NCBI GenBank assembly: GCA_014155875.1
Contig: JACEFZ010002099.1
Coordinates: 62,001 to 126,000, forward strand
Direction: 5' to 3'
Origin: Cepaea nemoralis
Lineage: Eukaryota > Mollusca > Gastropoda > Stylommatophora > Helicidae
Length of the DNA: 64,000 bases
Below, in pieces: positions 31,901 through 43,856 of the stretch (its first letter is position 1; every line of letters starts with the position of its first letter). A program made the position numbers and the translations under genes. Under the pieces are notes generated by a model that saw only the letters and a program-made list of their open reading frames with translations, was not told the origin of the DNA and searched no databases.

Positions 31901-34900
31901 TGGTCGATACATTTTCATACTTGCTTAACAAAGTTTCGTACTTTTCATAAGTTTGGTTTGGGTATTTCGTTACTTGGTCAATCTTTTTTCTCATTTGAGT
32001 AACAAATTTTCCTATTTGGCCAAGGTCTTTTCCCTTTGGTTAACATATGTTCCTACTTTTTATAAGTTTGGGTGATATATTTCTCTGTTTGGTCGATACA
32101 TTTTCATACTTGCTTAACAAAGTTTCGTACTTTTCATAAGTTTGGTTTGGGTATTTCGTTACTTGGTCAATCTTTTTTCTCATTTGACTAACAAATTTCC
32201 CTACTTTTCATAAGTGTGGACAAGATATATCGTTACGTGGTCAATATTTTTTTCTATTTGGCTAACAAATTTTTCTATTTGGCTAAGATATTTTCCCTTT
32301 TGGTTAACATATGTTCCTACTTTTTATAAGTTTGGGTGATATATTTCTGTATTTGATCAATAATTTTAATATTTTGTCTAACATATTTTCTTATTTGACG
32401 GTTGAAGTGGTACATAGAACGTGTACTTTTGTCTGGTTGTGAAGTGTGGCACTGAGCAGGTACACTGACAAATAACATATATTGGTCTTGGAAATGGTTT
32501 TCTGGAGAAAGATGTAAAGACACTATGGACACATAGAAAGGAAATGAAAGTGTGGCTATCTAATTTGATACGTGATAACGTCGCTGATTATGACGGCGGA
32601 CATGTGACCTGTCATGTTACGTGCATTGCCTAAGGTTGAATCTGGGCAGTTTGTTGTGTTGATGCTCGGGTGTCCTTTGGTGTAACCGGATAACACTAGG
32701 ACTACACGGTTATAGAAAAGAGAGAGAGAAGGGGGTGACCATTTTACCCTTCGGCTGCAGTGGTGATGATGCAGTGTATTCACTCCTATACACAGTGATC
32801 ATCATACGTTAGGTTCCCTGACTCGACAACCGATAGGACACCCTTTTTCTATAGTTTCCCTCTTAAACACGTGTCTCAGATGTCCCATTACCCATGTGAC
32901 CGGATGTGACACCATATTTGACCAGTTTTAGTGAATGAGACGTAGTTTGGTTGTAGCAATTACCCATGTGTGATAGGGTGCGACGCCATCTTTGACCAGA
33001 TGTAACTATTGTCCATGTGTGTTGACTGTACCACTAGGTGTTATTGATCAATACAAAATCAGTGCTTGAGGCGCTCCTGTCAAGGAAATTACCAATACTA
33101 AGGACATTACTTTCTGAACTTAGCAGCCGGCATAACGTCTTGATCATGTCATCGATCACTTTAACCATCATCATGTCACTACACATACCATACCCTACAA
33201 TTTAAGTGATCCTTCGACCACTTGATCACTACTTCACCAGTACTTGACCACTATTTGACTATGTCCTTACTTATTTTACCATCACCGTTTCACTACACGT
33301 ACCATACCCTATAATTTAAGTGGTCATTCGACTACTTGACCACTACTTGACCACTATTTGAGCACCACTTGACCAACTCTTGATAATCACCATGTCACCA
33401 TACCTACTTTCACCGACAATTTAAGTAGTCATTCGACCATTTACCACTACTTGGCCACTACTTGAGCACGTCATCGATCACTGTAACCAACACAGGTTCA
33501 CTACACGTACTTTCCCTTACAATTTAAGTGGTCACTCGACCATTTGACCAGTACTTGCCCGCTACTTGATCACTACTTGACAACGTCACTACTTAATTTT
33601 TTTATCTCTGTTTCACTACACGTACCATACCCTACAATTTTCTCACTTGAGCGGTTGACCACTGGTTGAGCACTACTTGACCACTGCTTGACCACGTTGT
33701 CGACCGTTTTACCATCACCGTTTCAATATACGTACTTTTCTCTACCTTTTAAGTGTTCATTCGACCACTCGACCACTGGTTGACCGCTACTTGACCATGT
33801 CATCGATCACTTTAACCACTACCATAATCTTAGGGATATCGTCATCTACAATTTAAGTGGTCACTCGACCACTTGACCACTACTTGACCATTGGCTGACC
33901 ACTACTTGACCACTAATTTACCCCCCTTTAATCATCACCATATCATTATAACCACTTTTCCCTAAAATTTCCTCACTTGACCACTACTTGACCATTGGTT
34001 GACCACTACTTGACCACTAATTTACCACCCTTTAATCATCACCATATCATTATAACCACTTTTCCCTAAAATTTTCCTTACTTGACCACCACTTGACCAC
34101 TGCTTGACCACTAATTTACCACTAATTTACCATCCTTTAACCATCACCATGTCGCTACGACCAATTTTCATTAAAATTTTCCTTACTTGACCACTACTTG
34201 ACCACCCCTTGACCATTGCTTGACCACTAATTTACCACCCTTTAATCATCACCATATCATTACAACCACTTTTTCCCTAAAATTTCCTCACTTGACCACC
34301 CCTTGACCACTGCTTGACCACTAATTTATCACCCTTTAATCATCACCGTATCATTACAACTACTTTCCCCAAAAATTTTCCTTACTTGACCACCCCTTGA
34401 CCACCGCTTGACCACTGCTTGACCACTAATTTATCACCCTTTAATCATCACCATATCATTACAACTACTTTTCCCTAAAATTTCCTCCCTTGACTACCAC
34501 TTGACCATTACTTGACCACTGCTTGACCGCTAATACCTGGTACCCACCCCTTACCACCGAATGATACTACACTATATCCATTACAATCAGCGATCTTTAG
34601 CTTTCAAGGTTTCATTTGGAACACGTGTTATGTTAGTGAATAAGCTACTATGAACATCTACATAGCACTAATAACCACCCTTATCAACTAATTTCACTAA
34701 CCCATACCCACTACTATCCCCACCGCACCTATTCCTTCTATTCGTACTATTGTACACCACCAATGCGCTAACAGTTCAAAATATTTTAACACACCACTCA
34801 CCCACGTTTTTACAACCCTTTACTTAATGACTTTTCCGTATGCACCCCCTCCACGTCTTTTATGAACCGACCACCGTCACACCCGCCGGAGATTTTCCCA

Positions 34901-35333
34901 CACTTGCCGACGTATAACTGCCCGGTACTACGTTCCAGAATTTTCCACTATGTCGCTACTTATTTAATATGCATTGTATTGTTTATACATGATTTAATAA
35001 ACATTATTATATACCTGATAGTGTTTAAGCCCGAACCGCCTAGTCTCACCCCACGCGCCCACCCCTCGCCACCACCCCGCACCCCGTCGTTATTTATTTT
35101 TATTTATTTTATTTTATTTTTTAATAATTAATTAAAATTTTTATACACCCACTCAATAGTTATCTGCCCTTAGAAACATAAAATCTTAGAATTATCGCCC
35201 TTAGATATGACCTACATACCACCCCTTACCCTTACCCAACTATGTGACCGAGGAGGAGTGAAAATCAACCGAGGTCAAGGTCATTTGAGGAGGCTCCTCC
35301 AAATCATACCCGAAACGTGCATTTATAACTACT
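28986..35333 (-). repeat. Foldback element, right arm (6,348 bp)
   Basis: Reverse complement of the left arm in the same order: degraded units 28986-29520, 189-bp units 29520-32330, unique 32330-33150, 11-bp array 33150-34535, unique outer part 34536-35333. ORFs at 30037-30417 and 30414-30668 are translations of the 189-bp units (63 codons per unit, since 189 is divisible by 3). ORFs at 32317-32532, 32556-32783 and 34862-35131 mirror the left arm. Confidence 0.9.
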
Positions 35334-35339
35334 GATGTC
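35334..35339. repeat. 6-bp target-site duplication, right copy (GATGTC)
   Basis: Second copy of GATGTC, directly after the right terminus ...TATAACTACT. Beyond it the minus strand reads toward the 5' half of the same LINE (FSAMLMNAFENDDIGIDI). Confidence 0.92.
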
Positions 35340-37597
35340 TATTCCAATGTCGTCGTTCTCGAAGGCATTCATCAACATGGCTGAAAACATGAGGTGTTGG
35401 TTGCCAGGACACATCCTTGCTTCACTCCATTGGTGACAGGAAAGGGTTCAGACAGTTCACCATTTTCCTGTACTCTTGCCTGCATGCCGTCATGAAATAG
35501 CCGCACTATTTGGACAAACTTTCGTGGACAGCCATATTTTGCCATAATCTTCCACATTCCTTCTCTGCTGACTGTATCAAAAGCCTTGGTAAGGTCAATG
35601 AAAGTGGAGAACATTTCGCAGTTCTGTTCCTAACATTTCTCTTGCAGCTGCCTTGCAGCGAAAATCATGTCAACACTTCCACGTTCTTTTCTGAAGCCAC
35701 ATTGACTCTCAGGAAGAAGACCTTGATCGAGATGGGCTGTGAGGCGATTGAGAAGAATTCTGGCGAGTATTTTCCCTGTAATTGAAAGCAAGGAGATGCC
35801 TCGGTGGTTGTCACAGGATTGGCGGTTTCCTTTACTTTTGTAAAGGTGGACTATTAACGCGTCCTTAAAATTTTGTGGCATGGTCTCGTTCATCCATATG
35901 TTTGTGAAGACTTGGTGAAGCTGCTCTGTTAGGACCGGCCCACCTGCCTTGTATATCTCTGCTGGGATGGAGTCAGGACCAGGTGCCTTGCCGCTGGAGA
36001 GTTGCTGGATGGCTTTGTTTATTTCCACTATGGTTGGCAGGTCATCAAGAGTCTCATTGGTGGGAACTTGAGGAAGGCAGTTGATGGTTTCATCATCGAA
36101 GAAGGAAGTTGCATTTAAGATTTTGCTGAAATGCTCTGCCCAGCGTTGGAGGATTTCTTTCTTATCGGTGACCAATGTTCCCCGATCTGCACTGAGGAGG
36201 GGAACTATGCCTGGTGATGAAGGACCATAGACCGCTTTCAGTGAGTCGTAGAAGTTTTTCATATCGTGTCTGTCAGCAAAGCCCTGAATTTCATCAGCTT
36301 TGCTGCTCAGCCAGGAGTCCCGCATGTGCCGAAGTTTCTGCTGCACTACTCTCTGAATGTTCTTGAAAGCATCTTTTTTTAATGTTGACTTTGGGTCACT
36401 CAAATGTGCCTTGAGGAGAAGATGTTTCTCGGCCAGCAATTGGTTGATGTCTTCGGAATTTTCATCAAACCAGTCTTTATGCTTTCGGGGGGCTGGACCC
36501 AGGATTTCCATAGCAGTGTTGTAAATTGTGTCCTTTAGGGCTCTCCATTCTGTTTCTGTATCCTGTTTAGCTTCAGCATTGGGCTTGAGGCGGTCTTCCA
36601 GCATATTTTCAAACGACTGCTGCATTTTCTTGCTGTTTAGGCGGGTGACATTTAGCTTTGTTTGCATTTTCGCCCCTTGAGGACGCCGTGGTGGCCTGAT
36701 GTGGATGTTCATTTTCGAGACAATGAGACGATGGTCTGTCCAACATTCGGCACCACACATGGATTTTGTCACTCGAACGTCTTGTCTGTCACTCCTCCTG
36801 ACGATGACATAGTCAATGAGGTGCCAATGTTTCGAGCGAGGATGCATCCACGATGTCCTATTTCTCATGGGGAGACGGAAAATTGTGTTCGTAATCAGGA
36901 GATCATGTTCGGCACATGTCTGAAGGAGGCGGAGTCCATTGCTGTTACAATTTCCGACTCCATGCTTTCCAATAATGCCACTCCAAGAGGTGGTGTCCGT
37001 GCCTACTCTGGCATTGAAGTCCCCAAGGAGTATAAGTTTGTCTCCTTTGGGAACAGATGTTAATACATTGTGCAGGTCCTCATAGAACTTGTTCTTGACA
37101 TCATCTTCGTTGGTCATAGTTGGTGCGTAGACACTCACAATGGTTGCGTGCTTCCTTCCATTCAGCAGAGGCAACTTCATGGTCATGAGCCTGTCGTTTA
37201 TAGCCTTTGGAAATCCAGCTAATTTGCCGACCAGGGCCGACTTAATGGCAAATCCCACACCGGATTGGCGTCTTTCCTCGCTTTTTCTTCCACTCCAGAA
37301 AAATGTGTAGCCGGCACCAATTTCACAGATTTGGCCTTCTTCTGCAAGTCGTGTCTCGCTCAAGGCTGCAATGTCGATGTTGTACCTGCCCAGCTCTCTC
37401 CCAATCAGTGCTGTTCGTCTCTCTGGACCCGACGCGCCGTCTCTGTCAAGTAGGGTGCGTACATTCCAAGTTCCAATTGTTAAGGGAATATGGTTTACTC
37501 TTTTAGCTTTGCTTGTTTTATCTTTCTTTGTATGTCGACCGCAGTTAGGGTACCCACCAACCGCGGCTAGCTGGTTAAGTAGTGATGAAGCAGACAA
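35340..37597 (-). pseudogene. RTE-like LINE, 5' half: endonuclease and N-terminal RT
   Basis: The 655-codon open piece (37597-35630) has PLTIGTWNVRTLLDRDG, IAALSETRLAEEG, LILLGDFNARVGTDTTSW, WTDHRLIVSKMN, then SSGKAPGPDSIPAEIYKAGG, HRGISLLSITGKIL and ESQCGFRKERGSVDMIF. A CAG-to-TAG-type stop (QEKC*EQN) interrupts in frame, then FIDLTKAFDTVSREGMWKIM and NGVKQGCVLA follow. A frameshift near 35405 precedes FSAMLMNAFENDDIGIDI, which ends at the TSD. The reading resumes at 22591 with NYRMDGK. APE + RT without RNase H suits an RTE-like LINE. Confidence 0.88.
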
Positions 37598-38060
37598 TGT
37601 TTAGGGCACCTTTTCTAGCCCCTTCCTCATGCTATGGAGGTGAGCAGTGTGTTCCTATAGAGGGCTGCTCAGTCGCTCAGGGGGCTGCCGAATCCCACTG
37701 CTGCTCCGGTCCGTAGAAGACGACCATATGGCCTGAGCCGTCTGTGTGCAGGTCTGCGACTACGGCTGCCAGCGCACCCACGCCTGCCGCTTTGCCGCTC
37801 GCCCATCGCCAAAGGGCTTGAAGGTGATATGTGACGTTGGATGAAGAATGACTTGCGCGATGACTTGGATTAAAGTGAGGAAGAGTTGCGCAATTCGTCG
37901 ACCTCACTCTCTCGCCTGAGTCCATCTGAGTCCAGTGGCAAGACAAGTCGAGACGATTGGAGACGAATACAGGTGCAGTGGATGACCAGGGCGCTCTACG
38001 TGCCTTGCCGTGCTCATTACGTCCCACAACGCTTTGCAGGTAAACGTCGTCTTGCCCGTT
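37598..38060 (-). other. Probable 5' UTR of the RTE-like LINE
   Basis: GC-richer sequence upstream of the LINE start, including a 116-codon minus ORF (37677-38027) without recognised motifs. Its position suggests LINE 5' UTR, but I cannot fix the 5' boundary. Confidence 0.4.
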
Positions 38061-39677
38061 GAATCAGGAATGATTTCTTCCGCGCAGTCTGCCGAATCCT
38101 GTCTTCACATGCTGGGTAGGCATACCCTAGTTTACCTCTTGGTTTGACACCAAATCGGATACCCATGCCTGGTTTAGCCAGCCTCTCACAGCTGTTGCCC
38201 GGGGGATGGCCGCTGTCGCATGCTGACAGCTACTAGGAGCCACTTGGACCAGTGGGGGATGGGTCCTGAAGGGACATGGTTACTTTGTATAGGCCAACCA
38301 TCGCGTAGGCTTTTCAGCCAGACGACACTTGGCAGCTCCCAATATGGCAGATGTAACTACGTTGTAATGCAATTCACTAAATTCACTAAATTCACAAAGC
38401 CACAATTGCAGGCGGTGGTGTGATTCCCCACATTCACAAGGACTCGCAGAAGGCAGCATAATGCGTGTGCTCTGTTTTGTTATGTACTCTCTGCATGTGA
38501 AGTCAGTTGGTGGTTGACATGGTCCAGTGTAGATTTGATAGCATTTTGGGTCTAAAACATAACTCACCACGAGACATATTCATCATGACATCACTGGCAC
38601 TCTGCATACATTGACCAACCATGAAATTGTCATAAATTTGTTATATTTTATGATGCTGCTGCGTTTGATAGTTCATGATAAACTGCTCAACTGTGGTAAC
38701 ATGGCTAGTAATATACCCATACACATTGTTTCATTTTGTGCGCAGTTACCTGTTGGCAGTTTACAAATATCAGTTTGGAAAATTAGCATTTGTATATTGT
38801 ATATTGTAATTAATTTTGGAGTGTTTAGCAAGTTTTCGCATGCAGGCAAAACAGTCTCGAGAGCATCTACTTCTCAACAGCTGCCAATGTCAATATTAAT
38901 TGCTTGATAGTTTTTAGCTTTGTTGACTGATTTTTAATACGTATTGGCGTAAATGTACTCATTTTCTAGATTCTGTTAATTTTGTGCCATGCTGTTGTAA
39001 AGCCTTAATGAAGGCAGGCTATGAAGAGAAGAAACCATGAAGCAGAATTCAAGGACATGTTTATATGCATTTAATTTTGACACGGCCTGGGTACATGAGG
39101 GTTGACAAATGTAAAAGTGGTTAAAAATAGATTATTTTGTGCACAAACTGAAACAACTTTTACCTGTTGCTCCAGAAATTGTGTACGTGTGTGTGAGCTT
39201 CATGAGGTAAATTTACTGAGGACATTTATAAAACAGCTGAAGACTTCATTGGAAATGTAAAGGCAGCAGTTTTACTAAACTGACATTTTGTATGTAAATG
39301 TGGCGCCATCAGATTCGCTGACCCTGTTAATTATTCAGTAGATTATTAATCATGTGCATTTAGACACGAAAACGGAACAGGACTCGGTACCCTTTTGTTT
39401 TCTCGTCCCCCCATGTACTTTCTTTTAAACAGTCTATATATTACGTGCAGCCTGTCTTTGTTTCTCGTACTTCGTAGTGTTTGTATTGAACACGATTTTA
39501 AAATGACAAATGTAATATTTTACGCATCTTCAGTTCATTGAGAAAATGTACCTTGGTGAGGCCAGAGATGGTTGTGTGATCACCAGTTATGACAAGTGAA
39601 TACATTGTGCATGTAATTGAAGATTGTCTGCTTGTCATCTTTGCTGACAATAAAGAACAACACTATACAAAAAAAAA
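38061..39677 (+). other. Unassigned AT-rich sequence ending in AATAAA and poly(A)
   Basis: No recognised ORF. The last ~1 kb (38600-39677) looks like a 3' UTR: AT-rich, with CAATAAAGAA at about 39649 and a terminal A9 run (39669-39677) ~20 nt later, abutting the LINE TSD. It may be a retroposed cDNA 3' end or a transposon tail. TTCACTAAATTCACTAAATTCAC repeats sit near 38370. Confidence 0.4.
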
Positions 39678-39693
39678 ATACTACATACCAATG
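39678..39693. repeat. 16-bp target-site duplication, left copy
   Basis: ATACTACATACCAATG occurs here and at 43974-43989, bracketing the LINE 39694-43973. The second copy follows the LINE poly(A) tail. Both copies are preceded by A-runs. Confidence 0.85.
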
Positions 39694-40382
39694 ATTAAAT
39701 AGTGCGCTTGCATGGCCACAAAGGGAACTTTATGGTTTATTCTCTTCACAACTGGGGCAAAGCTGGGGAGACCATCCCCAACCCAGCGCGTCCACAGGTG
39801 GCGGATCGTGGAATGACCTCTAGATATAGAGGTTAGCTGCGAATACCCAATAAGCAGCCGCGGACCAACTGGCGGTGGGCACAGAGGTCGAGGCGGGATC
39901 TCAGGATGGGATCTGAGTTCCTTAGAAAATGCCTCATATGCTCGGAGACGTGCCTGCCAAGTGAGTCAGGGGCGCTCTAACCCCTCTCCCGGGTAGGTGG
40001 AACCTGTTAGATTTGTACAGCAGTCCATCTAGGAGACGAAAACTCCAAATATAAACCCCCAAGTTCAAGGTGGACCAGCGTGCTGAGGAACTGGATGGCC
40101 ATGGGTTAACTGGTCGTGAACGTTGGACGTTTGGCAGGCGTGTGGGGCGACACCAGGGGTATGGACTCCTGCGGGACATCCCCTGCCTATTCCCTAGCAA
40201 GCAGGCAATGCTAGGGCGACCGTTTATTTCCTGCAATATCAAAACTTTGCTTATGGAATTAATTCAACACAGGAATCGTCGCCGGAGGCTAGCGAAGAGA
40301 GAGTGAGGAGAGAAGACGAGGAAATGGTGTGAGAAGAAGACATTGAAATAGGAGGGCAGGCGCCAGGAGAACAAGACGAAAA
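39694..40382 (+). promoter_or_regulatory. LINE leader with two strong hairpins
   Basis: A GC-rich leader. ACCTCTA-GATA-TAGAGGT (39816-39833) is a perfect 7-bp stem with a 4-nt loop, and GCTGC...GCAGC (39836-39858) is a 5-bp stem directly after. Repeated GGTGGCGG / TGGCGGTGGG blocks flank them. LINE leaders often contain promoters or ribozymes; I cannot assign either. A 78-codon ORF at 40070-40306 is rich in Arg and has no recognised domain. Confidence 0.45.
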
Positions 40383-41040
40383 GTGGAGAGACTAGGTTTC
40401 AACCATGTAAGAGTGGGATACTGGAATTGTCGTAGTGCCAGGCAGAGAGGTCCTGTATTGGAAAGACTTATATATGATTTTGATGTCCTCATGCTCCAGG
40501 AGCTAAATACAGACAAATACCATTGCCCTGGGTACGCCAGTTATATAAACCCTACTGGGCAGAAGAGACATGGGCAAGGTCTGCTGGTGAAGAAAGGAGT
40601 GAAGCATGTGGTACTTGACTTGAGCCAGTGGAATCATAGTGCAAGAGAGGTCCAGGGTATACAAATGGAGATTGGTGGCGTAAGTTGGAACATCATAAAT
40701 GTATATGCTACAGTGAACTGTTTTGTCAGAAAGGAAAACTGGGACTGGCTTAAGGAATTGGAGGAACTACCAGGTGATAAGCTACTCATATGTGGAGACT
40801 TCAATGCGAGGAGCAGAGATTGGGACAGTAGAGGAGAAAACCGACAGGGAATTGCCCTTTCGGATGCCTTGGTGGACTCCGATGTGGTCTGCATAAATGA
40901 TTGTAGGCCGACTAGAATGGCAATGAGGCCTGGCGATGCAGACACAGCTATTGACTTGGCACGTGTCTCACAGTCATCAGGCTTGATGTAAAGTGGACTG
41001 TTTTGAATGACCATGGGAGTGATCACTTGCCATGCTCAGT
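40383..41040 (+). pseudogene. RNase H LINE (39.7 kb): endonuclease domain
   Basis: VRVGYWNCRSARQRGPVLER, VLMLQELNTDKY, GLLVKKGVKHVV, NIINVYATVN and LLICGDFNARSRDWDSRG are APE endonuclease motifs. The last, HGSDHLPCSV, is read in the next frame (41005-41036), so a one-base frameshift sits near 40985. ATG 40383 is the first Met of the frame, but the true start may be further upstream. Confidence 0.8.
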
Positions 41041-41096
41041 CCTGATCTCTGAAACCAGGAAAGTTAAGGCTGGGAGAGCGCGCAAGACCTGCAGGT

Positions 41097-41792
41097 ATGA
41101 GTGGACCGATAGCCTTCTTTGGACGCCTCAGACAGCGGGCTTGCAACAGGAATGTTAATACTCCTTTTTTGCAGCCCCCATGGTGGACCCCAGAAGTAGA
41201 CCAGGCTTGGAAAGCAAAGAGAGCTGCAGTGAAGCAGCTAAGGAAAGTGCGACAGACACCCCGAAGCTCACGAGAGGAAGTGGACACCGCGGAAAATGTC
41301 AAGAAAGACAAGGTAGAGGTCTTCAAGCGCTGTGCTGCAGAGGCCAAAAACGCAAAATGGGAATGTTTCATGAAAGAGATTGGAGGTGATAAAACACTGC
41401 GAAAATTATGGAAACTGCACAGACAAATACAAAGAAAAGATCGGCCTATGACAGTGGGAACAATTGATAGAGATGATGGTGTGCGCGTGACAACAGACAA
41501 AGAGAAATGGGAGGCGTTTCTCCAGAGATTTTTAGAGCAGACCAATCATAATGATGCGGACACCAGAGATGCAGTTAGAGAGGAATTATCTGGCACCATG
41601 AAGAATATGCATTATGAAGACATCATACGGGTTGAAGATGTTAAACATATTTTGAAAAAGGCAAACGATACAGCACCAGGGCCCGATGGGGTTAGGTATG
41701 GCCACATGAAGGTTTTGAGCGATGCAGACCTGAAGGAAATGACCGACTGCTTTAACCAGAGCATTAAGACAGCATCAGTACCGCAGGATTGA
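41097..41792 (+). pseudogene. RNase H LINE (39.7 kb): linker and RT start
   Basis: Basic linker (PPWWTPEVDQAWKAKRAAVK) and the RT entry motif DTAPGPDGVRYGHMKVL. It ends at an in-frame TGA at 41790-41792 (QD*VHSYLNPLPKP), most likely a single G-to-A change of Trp TGG, since the frame is unbroken on the other side. Confidence 0.8.
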
Positions 41793-43412
41793 GTGCACAG
41801 CTATCTCAACCCTCTCCCAAAACCATTCAAGGATCATTCAAAGCTTAGTGGCTTTAGGATCATCACCCTTCAAAATACATTTGGGAAGGTTCTAGAGAAG
41901 ATAGTCGCTGTCAAGCTGCAAGAGTTCTTGGAAAGGGGGAAGCTTCTTCCAAGAGGCCTGGGGAGCTACAGGCCAGGAAAAGATACCTGGTCAAATGCAG
42001 CCACTTTTGCCTTTGATGTTTATGAGGGGTTCCAGAGTAGACAGGAAACGATGGCGGTAGCGCTTGATCTCGAGGATGCATACAATAGAGTTCGATATGA
42101 TATTTTGATGACCGTACTGATGGAGAAGGGGGTCAATCCCTGGTTGGTGAACTGGATAGCAGCCGTCCTACATTCTCGCCGGGTTGCTCTCCGTCTGGGT
42201 GCATGGACCTCAGAGCCACATATTTTAACCCCGGGACTGCCACAGGGATCAGCAATCTCACCGGTGCTCTTTAATGTGTATACGAGCAAGATTGCAAACC
42301 TAGAAGCACCAGGGGTTGGAAGGATACTAACATTTGCAGATGATATTCTTGCATATAGGCAGGGGAGAGATAGGGAGCAAACAGCCCAGGAGCTACAGGC
42401 GACAGTAGACAAAGTGATTGACTGGTGCACTGAAATGAGTGCTGTCATCCACCCAGAAAAGGCAGCTGTTTTGTGGTGCTCTCTGGACAACAGGATTGTG
42501 AGAGCTGATGTCCCAAGCCTCACGATAGATGGTAGAAGCGTCAACAGAGAGAACAAACTGAAGTATCTGGGAATCACATTTGACAGGAGCCTGTCCTTCA
42601 AGGACCATGTGGAGACGGTTGTGACAAGGTCTCAAAAGGGACTCAATGCACTTAAAACTATGGCTGCAATGGACACAGAGCAGAGAATGCTTTTCACACT
42701 ATACCAGCACTTGATCCTCTCAGTGATTGATTATGGACTAGGACTGCTCACTGTCTCAAAGAGCCAGCTGATGAAATTAGAGCGCATACAGAACGAAGCG
42801 ATGCGAGTCATTCTGGGATGCACCAGAGACACCCCAGTTGTGTGTATGCGTTACATCCTTGATTTGCCGTCTGTTGCAGGTAGGCTCAAGGTGATGCAGG
42901 CGAAGGCATACCTCAGAGTAGCTGCAGACACAGATCACCCGTTGCATGAAGCGCTGGACGCCGTTAATGGTCAGCGACTGATAAGAGGGAAATCATGGAT
43001 GGCTCAGGCGGAGGATACGATCAGGCAGGTGTGCCCCTTGGAGAACATTAGGAGAGGAGAAGAGTGGGTCAGAGTGTCAGCGGAGCAGTCAGACTTGTGC
43101 AGAGTTATAATCACATTGAGCCGGGAGTGCAGGGAGTGGCCAGCAGGGGCCACGGAAGTGGAAATCCAGCAACTAATTCAGGATAATGCTCGCTCAGGTG
43201 ATGTGATTATCTTCACAGATGGGTCGGTGTTGAGAGGTAGGAGAAGTCCCTGGGGGTTCTTAGCAAAAGCCAATGGTCGACGTTTGGTGCAGGAGAGCCT
43301 GGCATATGATACCACAACATCTAGCTTAAGAATGGAGGTGGAGGCGGTCAGTGCAGCTTTCCGCTGGATGGAGAATACGATACACACACACACACATCGT
43401 GATTGTAACTGA
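41793..43412 (+). pseudogene. RNase H LINE (39.7 kb): reverse transcriptase and RNase H start
   Basis: A 539-codon stretch: FRIITLQNTFGKVLEKIV, GSYRPGKDTWSN, VALDLEDAYNRVRYDIL, LTPGLPQGSAISPVLFN, ILTFADDILAYRQG, KYLGITFDRSLSFKDHV, then RNase H VIIFTDGSVLRGRRSPWG and SSLRMEVEAVSAAFRWM. It ends in a TIHTHTH artefact where a CA repeat (43384-43396) shifts the frame. All catalytic motifs are intact. The first in-frame Met after the 41790 stop is not a natural start. Confidence 0.88.
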
Positions 43413-43856
43413 CTCAGAAAGCATGCTGAGTAGGGTGAAGACAGGCAAGCTTCGTGCAGAGTGGCTTGCTTCGCTTCGGAAGTCATGGGTGACAAGCATC
43501 GTCTGGATCTTTTCTCCGGGGCATGCTGGTGTGCTGGGGAATGAACAGGCGGACAGATCGGCTGGCTCGGCAAAACTTGGTGGAGTATTGATGCATGACA
43601 AAGTAGATGTGGTTGCTACCTTGTTGGAGCATGTGTACACCTCGGAGGAGCAATGGATCACCATGGTCTGGCAAGAATGCGACAGCGAGGGGTGACGAGG
43701 GGATCTGGCCGACGATCAACGCTCAGAGGAAAGGCGAGACGGACATATAATCAGATTGCTACTGGTACTATTAGTGTTGGAACTCTTCACTGGCTGCTGA
43801 GGATGGGGACGCAGCGCTTATGGGAATGCCCCGAATGCTGTGATGTCGGTTCCTAA
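43351..43856 (+). pseudogene. RNase H LINE (39.7 kb): RNase H end and C-terminus
   Basis: In the shifted frame HIVIVTDSESMLSRV and IFSPGHAGVLGNEQADRSAG supply the remaining RNase H Asp residues, giving a complete D-E-D-D set. A second frame change near 43690 leads to LRGKARRTYNQIATGTISVG and WECPECCDVGS, a conserved C-terminus, ending at TAA 43854-43856 followed by ATCA repeats. Confidence 0.8.

Larger units (their letters stand above)
22598..35333. mobile_element. Giant palindromic foldback element, 12,736 bp
   Basis: Two inverted arms (22598-28936 and 28986-35333; 6,339 and 6,348 bp) flank a 49-bp A-rich loop. The arms look ~98-99% identical, with scattered substitutions and small indels, e.g. 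CATATAG versus CACATAG near 22686/35243. The termini are 5'-AGTAGTTATAAATGCACG and its complement, with a 6-bp TSD. It interrupts the RTE-like LINE ORF. No transposase or other credible gene is present. Known relatives in style are Drosophila FB and sea-urchin TU foldbacks, though those make 9- and 8-bp TSDs. Confidence 0.92.

Noticed and set aside
22592..35339. Palindrome as a sequencing hairpin/assembly artefact
   Set aside because: An artefact would mirror the flank as well. Here the flanks are different halves of one ORF, a 6-bp TSD is present, and arms differ by substitutions and indels. Long-read confirmation would still be worthwhile.
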